Shown here: positions 36,701 through 49,700 of the stretch, piece by piece | Layout of the letters: each line of letters starts with the position of its first letter | How positions within the stretch are numbered: the first letter of the stretch is position 1 | From: Tretioscincus oriximinensis | Taxonomy: Eukaryota; Chordata; Lepidosauria; Squamata; Gymnophthalmidae | Reading direction: 5' to 3' | Length of the DNA stretch: 64,000 bases | Assembly: GCA_022410635.1 (NCBI GenBank) | Contig: JAJVDF010000955.1 | Coordinates: 157,508 to 221,507, forward strand | Program-made: the position numbers and the translations under genes | The notes under the pieces: generated by a model | Databases searched by the model: none | Seen by the model: the letters and a program-made list of their open reading frames with translations, nothing else | What the model was told of the DNA's origin: nothing

Positions 36701-39700
36701 GGCTGGACACGCGAAGGGTAGATGTCCTAGTATACTTCTTGGAGCCACCCTTAGTTCCATCTTCCGCACTGCATATTTCCACCACATGCAGGGGCTCATT
36801 AACTGTTTTCTGATCATCTTTTAATCCATATTGATGAATTTAAAATCCTTGTGGTGGAAAACTAGAACAGCAGGCGAGAGTCTTATCTTCTTCTTTTGCT
36901 ATTTTATCTTTTTTTTCTCAAAAAAAAACCAAAAACCTTTTAAAACCCAGATTTCCCCCCACAGGCCTGAAATCGCATTGCCCATTCTCCCATCTCTATT
37001 TCTTCACAAACATTCTGCTGCTGCTCTTAGGTCACAGGAAGAGCTTCCGTGTTCCAGGCCATTTGGGCCTGAACCTGCCTTCAAGTTAATAATGAATCAT
37101 TTTGTGGTCNTCATTCAAGCATCTGCGTGGGGACAGCTGGCATAGATGGTTGCNTTGAACGCGTCGAGCCCTGCTAAGAGCAGCTCTTTGCTAGCACTCC
37201 TCACTTCTGAATTTCCTTTTTTAACAGCCAGCAAGTCAAGCTAATGGGTTTCCCCATTACAAAAGGCAACAACTGTCAAAGTGCTAATTTCCTGGANGCC
37301 ATCTGAATCTTTCCCTTTGCTAGGCGGCTGTTTCAGAGTGTGGAAATATCGCCGTTAAAACTCCCAAGCCCTGGCAGTTAGCGTTAGCAGAACGTGAAAT
37401 GTAGCCACCCCTCCCGCGATCAAAAGGGCTGGCACCAGACCTGGTGTGTGATTTGCAGCGTGTCATCTGCTACCAGTGACCATCATATCCTTGCTCAATA
37501 TCTAATGGGGAGAAAAAGCTGGTTTTATCATGAACAAGAACGTGATGTCCCCTCCGCCTCCTGTTTGCTCCCATATTGACAGGGCAAGCGTCCATGTTCG
37601 TTCGATTCAGGAATGTCTGAGCGCTTGGTGCTAGATCATTGAATAGGGCATTGTGGACCCAAGTCAACAGCTGCCTGGCCCTGATGTTGCTTCCAAAGTA
37701 AAACATTGGCAATGATCAGCTTCACCTTCCCTTCCACAGGTTTTGGAAGCAAGCAATATTTTTCCCCATTTGCCTTCTGGGTTCGAGTTCATGTACACAA
37801 ACTATTGCCAGCGACAGTTTTTCCTGTACGCCTTCGCAGGCCTCCACTTTTCCTCCAAGGAGAAATTTGAATTTTATAAGTGGCCCAGGCTCATGGCTAC
37901 GCAAAATGAGTTTGGCCCGCGTTGACCCCTTCAGAGCCTCAAATGGCTGGGGATGTCATTAGCAGGCAAAATTAATAAAACCTGTAGTGTTTAAAAACTG
38001 TTCTTCGCAAATGGTTCTGGAGAGCTTTGAGTAATGGACACAAACAGGTGCTTTTCATCATCAGCAAGGGAGTTTGGGGTTTCTGTTTTTCTGGTGCGAA
38101 AGACATCGGGGGAAAAACAAAGGACATGTTGTCTTTCCTTTACCCGCATTTCACGTGATAAAGGAATGGCAGGGGTTATTCTGTGACCGATGAAGGATAG
38201 TTCTGCATTACACTTCCTTTTGGGCACTATACAGGACCAGAAAGGATTCTTGGAGCCTATATCCTCCAGGCTGGGTCAGTCTAAGGGAAGTCCCGCCCCC
38301 TAAATTATATTTATGAAGTCAGGCTGCAATGTCTGGGCCTCTTCAGCAACGCAAGGCTGAAGTGTACAAAATCATGCATGGGATGGATAGGGTGAATAGA
38401 GAAAATATGTTTTCTCTATCACACAACACTAGGACCAGGGGTCCCTCCTTGAAACTGATGGGCAGAAAAGTGAGAACAGACAAATGAAAGTATTTTTTCA
38501 CCCAGAAGGTCACCAGCCTATGGAATTTACTTCCTGAAGAGGTGGTAGTAGCTTGGATAGCTTCAAGACAGGACTAGACAGGTTGATGGACACTAAGGGG
38601 ATAAACAGGTACTAGGATGGATGTCTGGATGCTTCCTCTGGGATGGAGCAACAGGTAGTGCTCCTGAAATGGCATTTGCAGGGTGTCATATTTTTCATAT
38701 TTTGCTTTCCCATGTTCAAACTGCCCAGGCGCATCTGGTGGGCCTCTGTATGAGGAAGAATGCTGAATTAGATGGGCTCTGGCCCGATCCAGTATGGCTC
38801 CTCTTATGTTCTTATGTTCTTACCCTGGGGGGAGGGGGGCTCTAAGACCATATCAGACAGAGTGTAGAAGAACCTCCCCAAAATGGCATCCAAGATGAAT
38901 TATCCAGTCATTAAAATCTGATTTGAGGAGGAGAACTGAACATGTCAGTGGTGTAGTTCTGAGAGAACAAAGTGCGTCTTTGCCCTGGACACAAAAATTG
39001 GGGAGCGAGTTTACAGTATTCCTGAAATTCCTTTTGCAGAGAGTCTTAATTTTATGATAGGGTCGGACATGTTTATGCAGGCCAAATGTATCAGTAGTTA
39101 TTGGGATCACGCCTTGGTACTGCCTCTGAGATGGAGCAACAGGTAGGATTCCAGAAATGCCATTTTTAATTAGTTTAGAGTAGGTGAAGGTTTTGCCCTT
39201 CTCTTGACAGAATGCTGGATTAGTTGTGTTGCACGTCCACTAGGGCTCCTCTTATATAAGATATGGCTTGGAATAGTCCAGTCTACATAGACAGTGAAGA
39301 CTATGGCAGACCCCACTTGGACCATTGACATGACAGTGCAGATTATGGCAGGNGCCATTCAGGTGAAGGTTTTGCCTTCTGCTCGTGATGCCATGCAATT
39401 GATGGTGCATTAAATGAGACAAAAGGCTGGATGAGTTGGGCTATGACCCTATTCAGCTTGGCTTCCCTTAAGTTCTGATATAACCAACTTATGCATTTTT
39501 TTGAAAACTTGACCATCAACCTGACCCACTGGTGCCACATGAGGCTGCCCTGCACATTAATTTCACCAGAGTGAGAAAACTGGCATGTGAGTTTAAAAAA
39601 TTATTTTCTCTATCACACAACATTTGGACCAGGGAAAGTTTTTTTTTCATCCAAAGGGTCATTGGTCTGTGGAATTCACTTCCAGAAAGGTGGTGGTAGC

Positions 39701-42700
39701 TAGCAATCTGGATAGCTTTAAGACAAGTTATTGGATCTCTTGATCCTGCCTCCGGGATGGAGCAACAGGTAGGATTCCTGAAGTACCATTTGCAACAAGT
39801 GAGAACAGATGAGGATTTTGCCTTCTCCTGCTTGAGATGCCCAGGTGCAATTGGTGGGCCACTGTGTAAGGCAGAAGGCTGGACTAGATTAGGTTCTTAT
39901 AAGTTACTTTTGTGAACGAAATATCAGGAGCATTGGTGTGTGTCAGAGCTCCATGTGAGCAGCTATACAGGATAGTAACTGGACCACCAATAAGTTTTAA
40001 TTCTCCTTAGCATTCAGGAAGAGGGTAAATGTTTTTGCAGGCAACTCATCGGGACAGGTAATTACTACGGCAACTCCAGCCTAATTTGAAGTGTTAGCTG
40101 TTAATTAAAACACTGCTCAGGTGTCCGGTTTTCTTTTGGTGTAACCAAAGCTCCCATTCAGACTCCATTAATCACTTTTCAGTTAATGCGCCGGAGAAGG
40201 TCAAGGCAATCGAGATGCTACGTGGCGGTCAGAAGTAAACGAATCCCTTTTCTTCCAGGTAGCCTGGCGTTTGCGGGCGCCAAGGGGATGCTTTACCCTC
40301 CTGGGCACCGTATCTGTTTGGTGATCTCTTTCTCCATGGTAATTAAATGTTAAATTGCTACCGTCAGTGGTCTGTAAACCAAACCAGGTCCTTGCTCTTT
40401 GCTGGAAATTTAACCCAAACTTCCACGGATGAACTGGCGTGCATCATAATTAAATCATTAAGCCTTTGCTTTTAATTCATTCTGAAACAAGGAGACCCTC
40501 CCTCCACCTTGTGGAAACAGGGGAGAAGGAAAGATCGGCTTTCTTGACAAGCTAATTAAGTTGCCAAACTGCCTGGCCCGGTAGGTATGAAGGTAACAGA
40601 CGTGAAGCACACGCGATCGTCAACGTTTGTTTCCTTATCGGGGCTGATCTGAAATTCAGAATGCTCTGCCATTGTTTGGCCCATCAATAGTTTCTCGGTG
40701 GATCACCTAATCTTCTTTATCTATCAATTAACCGACATACTGACAGCAGAAGACATTGTCCTCGCTTCCGCGGGCATTGATTTCTTCTGCGGCTCTTGAA
40801 AATGTGCTTTCTTTGGTTACGCTTAGGATTTACAAAGCTGCTATTGGTTCTTAAAATACATCTGTGTTGGTAGCTTTTTTAAAAGAAGTCTAAGAATGAA
40901 ATGATAGGTGCAAAAAAAAAAGAATCTTTTGAGTTACAGGCTTATGATTAGTCCAGCAAAGGAGCTAGCAACACTTTGAGACTAACTTGAGAAAAGTGGG
41001 TGGCATAAGCTTTCGTAGACACATCTACTTCTTCAGATGCTGAGGGACTAATGTCAGGGTCAGGTATTTATAGAAAACTGTATGGGAGATGACAAAGCAT
41101 ATGCAAATGTGATAAGGTGATGAACTGCAGGTTAGAAAAACAGGTAAAGAGCAGAAATTAATCCTCTCATATGAAAAATTCCCTGGGGCAACAGGAGGCA
41201 ATGTCTGATAGTAAATCAATCAAATACTTAACAGGTTTCATAACATTGTATAATTGGCCAGGAAACCATTATCTTTGTTAAGTCCCTTGTTGATAGCTTG
41301 GAACTTATGAATGTATTCAAGTTCTGCTGCTTCACTTTCAAATCTTTCCTTGTAGTTTCTTTGTTCAAGGACTGCAGTCCTGAGGTCTGAGATAGAATGT
41401 CCTGGAAGGTTGAAGTGTTCAGCAACTGGTTTCTGTGTGTTGCCATTTCGAATATCTGATTTGTGTCCATTTATTCTCTGGCGTAGGGATTGTCCTGTTT
41501 GCCCAATGTAAAGTGTAGAGGGGCACATTAGAAGACGAGCATGTAAAAGTGCTTCTAATATTGTGGGCGGTGTTATCAGGTCCCGTGATTACATTGCCAG
41601 GGTGGATGTGTGCTCAGAGTTGACATCTGGGTTTGTGGCAGGGTCTCCATCCGTGTTCTGTGTTCTTTGTGTGAGTAATTGTTTGAGGTTGGGTGGTTGT
41701 TTGTAAGCCAGCAAAGGTTTACCACCAAGTGCTCTTGAGAGAGCTGCGTTCTTATCTAAAATAGGTTGAAGTTCATTTATTATGTGTTGTGAGCTATATG
41801 TGACCACTAATGTGGTTCTGTTGTTTTCTGTCCTCAATCTGTCCTGTAATAGGTTGATTCTGGGTACCATTCTCTGAAATGGGCTTACGATTAGTTTTAA
41901 ATGTTTGTCTAGCACAGGGATGGAAANCTAAGTCCCAGGGGCCAGATATGGCCCACAGAACCATTTGGTCTGGCCCACAGTGTGCTCCCCAAGGAATCAT
42001 CAGGCTCCCCTGCTTAAATAATGGTTCCTCACTGGGTTAAAACATGAAGTGAAATGAAGTGAAAGTACAACAAGAGGAGGCAGGGAGAGAGGGGCTGGGG
42101 CACATTGAAAAGCTCATGATTTTGTGGGTCTGGGTTGCCAGGAGACAAAGGAAAGCTCACCCATTGAATTGCAGAGTAGCAGGAGGGAGCAAGCAGGAGT
42201 GACAGCATGCGCATAGTAGCTGCCAACCCCAAAACCTCATATACTACATGCCAATTCTCCACCCAATGCATACAGCTGAACTACCAGGGCCAACTACAAC
42301 TTTCAAAGTGCAGGTAAACCCCAGGGTGAGTGGGTAGAACCCCCTTCATTAGAGACTCACTTGCCAGGTGGGGCCCACTTCATCAGAGGCTCACTGACCA
42401 TTAGGCAAGCTGGCACCATGGCCAGTCCATCCCTTCTATGAAGTCTGCTATGGGTTGCACTGGCATGTACATGGCAGGTCCCTATTTCAAGATGCATTCC
42501 AGAATAAGTCACAGTACAAAAGTGTCTATGATGCTGTTTTTCCTCAAAACAAGGTTGTGGTTTGCAGAAACCACAGTGTAATGCAAAACCATATTAAGCG
42601 AGAGATTTGACAGAAACATGGAGGCCAAGATCCCTGTAGTGAGGGCAGTGGGGTCTCATAAGTCATTATTGCAAAGTGTCGGCAATTAAATGACATAGAT

Positions 42701-45700
42701 AAAGTTGTATTTTAGTGACTGCATAAGAGGAAAATTGTGTTGATGGCTAACTCTGTTGCAGTGTTAGTTTAAGTTCTAACTTAGGCCAATTTTGCATAGG
42801 GTGTATTCTAGTTAAGTAAGCATAGTAGGAGCCTCCCAATTGTACTCTGGGGTGAATGATCTAAGAGAAGGCCCACTCTTTAACACCCACTTCCTTTGAC
42901 CAAACCCCCTGGGGGGGGGGGGGTTGGACTTCCTTTGGACTGCCCTATCATGATGAGGGGAAGTTCGTGCATTTGATGATTGTGAAATCATCCTAACACA
43001 GCACCTTCTCAGTGTTCTTAAAGGCTTTCCGGATGTTCTACTTGTCTAGAAACAGTAGGACAAATGCAGTCAGCATAGATTGCATTTGGGTGCCTTTTGT
43101 GGGTCATTGTCCAGGTTGAGCCATGATCTGCCTATCAATTCTGGCTACACTGAACGACGCCACAAGATGCTGTCTGACTGAGGCAACAATTCTTTGGCCA
43201 TCTCGTTACATTTCACTTTTACAAAGTCTGTTTGATTTTCCTTGACGGCTTTCTAATATGTCATCCATTAGATATTGGATTCCCCAAAGCAACACTTGTA
43301 ACCCTGCTAATCAATTTACACCATTTTAATTGGAATGTTTTTATGCATTTAGTTTTAACAGTAGAAATGTTTAGGGGAAAAGGTACTATGAATATAGGTT
43401 GTTTAACCCACGGCATTTCATTCGCCCGGCCTTCCCTCCTCTTTCTTCCCTTCCTCACTCCCTCCCCCCTATTCTCTCTCTCTCCCTTTATTCCTTCTTC
43501 ATTTCCTCAATCTATTCCCACTTCCTCCCTCTCTTCTTTCCTCCTTTCGCTTTTCTCCCTTGTGGGCAGCCTGGGCCCCAGTTGACATATGCAGGTTGAT
43601 GAAGTCTGGGCTGCCTAGGATCCAATTTGAACTCCCAAGGTGGAAGGAAGTCTGAAGCTGGTCACTTAGTAGAAATTAGAATTTGTTACCTCTGTCGTCT
43701 CAGTTAATGAAGTGGTTAGCTGAATAATACCATTAGCTATGGGTATTTGCTGTTACAAGCTGCAAATTAAAAGCGTGTAGGTGATTTTTTTTTCTTCCTT
43801 TCTCAAATAAATTATTTTTTTTACCTCTGATGCAGAGCAAATCATGTCCCCAGTGGAAAAATACTGGCTGTAAAGGTATGTGGAGAGTTTTTTGTTTTCC
43901 TTTTTCAATTCTCTGATTTTGATTCTCATCTTTCCCCATCCCTTCTCTCTGCTTTAAGCTTTACTGCATTAAATTGAACCACAGTTAAATGCAGCCAATT
44001 CCATTTGGGAAGGAAGCAGCAGCAAGTGCATGTTAAGGCTAGACAGGGTGTCCTTTATCAGTTTCCCATGAGACGGGCAAAACCTCCAAAATCTCTTCTG
44101 GAGTATTTATCCTTCATTGGACTTCTCCACTTCCCTTAAAAAAAATCACTGCTTGTGTTAGTAAAAATGGGAATTAAAAAAATCTGGGCTTTATACCTGG
44201 CTCTGGGGACCCAGGTTGGCTTACAAGGTTAATTTTTGCCCGAAGGCATACATCTAGTCTGCCTTCCCCACCACATTGTGGTGGTACCTATTAATCTACC
44301 TGCAAATGTATTTGCTTTTGAACAGCTAGGTTGCCTGAAGCTGAGGCCAGTAGACTCACCCCTCTCCGTGGCCTCAAACTCCCTCTGCTGAAACACCGAA
44401 GCTCTTAACCTCTTAACCACCATGCCTTAGTGGCCATAGTGTGAGACTCCGTGGCCTGTGCAGGAAATCAGAAAGGAATGGGGAGCAAAAGGCTAATCCT
44501 TCTGTACCTTCTCCAGACTTTCCCCATCATTCAGCACTTTTGCCATTTGCACGTCTGACTTCCTGGTGCGCTGTGGGGGCCAGCCAAGAGGAAGCCATGC
44601 ACCCTTCCCTTGCCTCCGCATGTGCTGGTGGCGCAGTGCCGCTCATCAGCCACAGCAAATTTCCTCCACTCTCAAACTAGCATTTAAATGGTCCATTTGA
44701 TTAATCATTTGTATACTGACTATTGCACTCCCAAATTTCCCCTGAATTGTACATACTGTAAAAGACAATTATGTCACCACAGATTAAATAAGTGAATTAA
44801 AATGGAGTTGCAGCTTAATTTGACCTGTGATTTTGCTCCCGTTCCCTTTAGTGGCGCACAGGCAGCATTCCGGCAAATAGATGAAGTCATCCATGACAGC
44901 CGGTGATGAATTGCCGTCGCTATACTGTATATTTTAATAGCCTCTCACTAATTTAAATTGAGCACCGAGTAAATTATAATTCAGTCACTTGACTGCTTGT
45001 ATTTAAGTTGACAACTCATCCTTATTTGTCCTGGAGGTGTAGGAGAAATGCGGACGAAGTGATTCAGGTATTTCTGGGAGGGTTAACCCTTTCACCTTGG
45101 AAGTGTCTGCACCGGCCCCGTTAGGCAGCGGCTGGTTTTCCCACCATTATTTAATACAAAGCAAGGGAATTCTATTCAGGATGGCACCCAGGTGTTGTGT
45201 TGCAAATTGGAAAGATAAAAGATACTATGCAAAATGTTAACTAAAGCAGTACTTCTCCTGGGATCCCTCTTACTAATTTATTGCTGTACAAATAAATTTC
45301 TAGTCATGGAAATCTGTTAATGATTTACCCAGGCTATATGTGTTTCCTATAATTTTTTTTCCAAATGGATATATATGGCCCTTTCTGTATTGGACCTTAT
45401 TACAGTCTACTGCATGATTTCAAGGAAGTAGCCATTTGTTAATCTGAGTCCAGTATATTTAACAAGGAGGTCTCATAGCATCAGAAACAAGCAAAAGGTA
45501 AACAGAAGGCTCTTCCATAGATAAGTCTACTTTTTGGGATGGATGGATGGACAGATGGAAGAAAGGATGAGAGAGAGGGAGAGAGAGTAGATATATGAAT
45601 ATTCTTGCAAGGGAGTCTCATAGCATGTTAGAAACTAAAAAGCGAAAGGTGACAAGGCTACTTCTTCAAATCTTCTTTTGTATCTTCAAAAGTCTATGAA

Positions 45701-46627
45701 AGCTCATGCTGGCTGCCTTTTTATTGTCTCTACGGTGCTATGATATCCTCATACTAAAATATCTACCTACCTATCCATGCATCCATCAACCCACCCACCT
45801 GCCCATCCATCCATCCAACTATCCATCCATCCATCTTCCGTGAAGAAATAAAACTACTTGGTCAGTAATATAACCATACTATTTTTGCAAGTTCCATTTT
45901 GATGCTTTCTGGGATGTATTTTATAATAGGGCTGCCACAGCCTACACGAATATGCAGATGGCAGGCCCCTATTCCAAGACATATACCCAATAAAACATCA
46001 TGTAATCAGGGCCTTTGTTGTATCCCTCCAGCTTTTAGCTAAAGATTTTGCAGAGGAAAAACATGGTTTTGAATAGCATCCAGCAAAAGCATCTCTTTCA
46101 GATGTGGTTGGGGGTTAAATTTTTGCTGCCCTTCAAAGCTGATCCGCTCTTCCAGCAAGTTATTTTGTGTTAAGCTTTTCACTCTGCGAAGAAAAAGAAA
46201 AGGTGAATATTGTTGGCAAATGACTATTGATCCAGAGAAATGTGTTAAATGTTTTCCTGGCGTCCTTTCTATTACAGTTACAATTTAGTTTAGTGAGAGC
46301 TTTTATAAATAACCCTAAAGCAAATTCCTGATAGGAACTGGTCGTGGGCCTTCCCCCACCCCCATTTAGACACACCTCGACACTGTACAAATGGGTGTGT
46401 GAAAATGGCGATTTTGTTCTGGCATCAGCTGTGCTGGTTTTATCAGCATCTCTGCAAATTAGAAGCAACATTTCTTGAGCTTGTGTGTGGTTTGGGATGT
46501 TGGGGTTTTTTGCACAACAGATGGACAGATAAAATTTATGCTGTGGTATCTGAAAGTGATTTAAGTAATTCTGGGAAAGTGTTTGTTAGTTTATCCTGCT
46601 CTATACCTGCATGCTACAGTGGAAGTA

Positions 46628-46717
<90 letters not shown>

Positions 46718-49700
46718 TATTATTATTATTATTCCCTCCCTCCCTCCCTCCCTCCCTCCCTCACTCACTCACTCACTCACTCACTCACTCACTTGCTTTG
46801 CTTGCTTTGCTTGCTTTGCTTGCTTTGCTTGCTTTGCTTGCTTTGCTTGCTTTGCTTGCTTTGCTTGCTTGCTAACAAGGATGGTGAGTGGTCTGGAAAC
46901 CATACCGTACGAGGAATAGTTAAAGGATCTAGAAGGGTTTAGCCAGCAGAAGGGAAATCTAAGCAGTCCAGAAATACAGAGAGGAGAGATCAGCATATGG
47001 AAGGCTAGAAACAACGGGATGAAACTGCAAGGAAGTAGAAAAAAACTTTCTGATAGGGTGATCAACCAGTGGACTAGGTTGCCACAGGAGGTGGTGAGTT
47101 CTCCTTCGCTAGAGGTCTTCAAGCAGAGGCTGGGCAGCNATTATCTGCCTNGGATGATTCAGTGAATCCTGCATTGAGCAGGGGGTTGGCCTGGAGATGT
47201 CATGATCCTGGAGTTCCTTCCAATTCTACAATTTTATTTACTTATTCATTCATTCATTTACCCCGGTCTATACCTGTAAAATAAGATTAAACAGAATAAT
47301 TTACGTATTACCAAAATCCATTTACATAAAAATGTGGTCTAAAATCGTGGCTGCTTGAGAGGGACAGAAGGTTGTGCCTCCTGAAGAAGACTTTCTATGA
47401 TAATCCGCCTCTCCACCTCACCCCCTATCTAACCCCCACTGTTGCCCAAAGGCAGGATTTTCTGCTTTGAGCCTAAAAGGGAAAAGAAACAATAAGGTTT
47501 AAATACTTCATCTGGTTTCTGAACAGTCAATGCCTTCTTTCTTGCTTGTAGGTGATCCCCTTGGACATTACACTGGAACTCCAAAAGCAGATTATGTCTG
47601 AGTTAGAAATTCTTTATAAGGTAAGCAATAGTAATGTTTACATCTTAAGATGATTCATCCCTATCAACTCATGGGGACCAAGGCTTCCTGTGACAATAGG
47701 AAAGGGGCCGTATGGTGTTGGTGGGCAGCTCAATGAAGGTGTCAACCTAATGTTCAACAGCAGTGAAAAATAGCAAATTCAACATTAGGAGTAATTAGGA
47801 ATTGAAAACAAGTCAGCACGTTCCATTACATATAAATCTTTGGTGAGGGCACATCTGGGATACTGTGTACAATTCTGGTCACCGCATCTTAGAAAAGATA
47901 TTGTGGAACTGTACAAGGTGCAAAAAAGGGCGTCAAGAATGATCAAGAGGCTGGAATAAGATCCCTTAGATAATCAGGCTGCAATATTTGGGTCTCCTCA
48001 TCTCAGAAATATGATGTTGATAAGGCGAAGAGAGAAAAGTGGTTTTCTGCAACATGGAATAGTAGAACCAGGGGGCCAGTAGAACCAGCTCTATGAAGCT
48101 AATGGGCAGAAAAGATATGTTAGACGAAAGATTTTTTTTTCACCCAGAGGTTTATGGAAGAGTTCCAGAAGAGGTGGTGGTAGTTAGAAGTCTGGATTCC
48201 TGAAATGCCATTTGCAGGGAGTTGAGAACAGGTGAAGATTTTGTTTTCTTCTGCTTGAGTTGCCCAAGGGGTTGGACTAGATGGGTTGTGGTCCCATTCA
48301 GCAGGGCTCCCCTTGTGTCCTGAGGTTCTTAAGGAAGAAAGGAGGGTGGACGAAAGGAAATAAAGAAGGGAGGGACGGAAAGAGGGAAGGAGGGAGGGAG
48401 GGACAGAAGGAAAGGAGGTTTTGCAATTCCCGATTCCAAGAGTTGATATGAGGGTTTTGCCTCCTTCATCTGCTGGAGGTGCCCAGGGTCAATTGGAGAC
48501 CACTGGGTGAGACAAGAATAGGTGGGATGGGTTGTGGTCCCATTCAGCTGAGCTCCTCTTAGGTTCAAATTTTCCATATTAGTCTCCCACAAACACAATT
48601 ATCTCTCTCTATTTCTTTCCACAGTGCGATTCATCCTATATCATAGGATTTTACGGTGCTTTTTTTGTAGAAAACAGGATTTCCCTGTGTACCGAATTCA
48701 TGGACGGTAAGTGGCCTGAGCTGGCATGTGCCTGAAGAAGTGTGGGTGGTCTCAAAACATGTGAGCTGGCAAATCAGTTTGAGCATTTGTCCAACGCACT
48801 TCCAAAGGAAGCGATCCTTGCAGATGGTGCAAGGAACAGCATTTTTATTATTTTAAAGTATTTCAGAAATAATAACAGCAGAGGAGTCTGATTGCACCAG
48901 GCAGGCAAGAGTCGTGATTCCTTCGTAAGTATGCTGTGCCTTGCTGAATGCAATGACATTGAGTTTTATTGGAAATTTAAATAGAACAGAAGTAAATGCT
49001 GCTTTATCTAGGGTTTGATATTCACCACTTCCATACAATCTGTCTTTACTGACAAACCAGCTGTTCTTTTAACATTACAGTTGCCCACACAGATTTCCTT
49101 TTAAAGAGCCCGGATAGCTCTTGCGTTGTCCTGAATAATTGCAGTAAACCATCAAATGGGAGTGGCAGAAGGAAGTTTAGTTCAGGGGCTTATTGCCACG
49201 GTTTTCCTTGGCAGTTTAGCTCCCTGAAACATGAAGCCAGCAGGAACTTCGGAATAAAAGAGAAGGTGCTTAGCAGGCATCTGTATGGACACAGTCTGGA
49301 AGGTATCAGTCATGCAGTATAAATCAGCAGTGAGACGAGGCAGCACAAAAAGCAAACACAATTCCTTGGCATTTTCATATTTTCAGCGAATGGTTCCTAG
49401 GAGTTGGGGGAGAGAGAGAGAGAAGGAAGGAAAGAAAGAAGAAAGAAAGAAAGAAAATTAGAATAATCAGGGAACATTCTTAGTCACTAGGTGCATCAGG
49501 AAGTGACGTAACTCTGGGTGACATTTTTATGGAAACAAATACCAGAAGTGACATCATTTTACTGGAAGTGACATCAGTAAAATGGCTGCACCTAGGGTGG
49601 GGGAGGTTTTCTCGGGTAACCCTCCACATGATCTTGGATCACATGCAAGGGTGCGTTATCTCATAGACTGCATGACATTCGAGCTTACAATGCCTGGTTC

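Noticed and set aside
46399..46942. Long frames of repeated Tyr, Ile, or Leu-Cys residues
   Set aside because: Translation of the ATT/CCCT/CACT/TTGCTTTGC arrays; low-complexity artefact.
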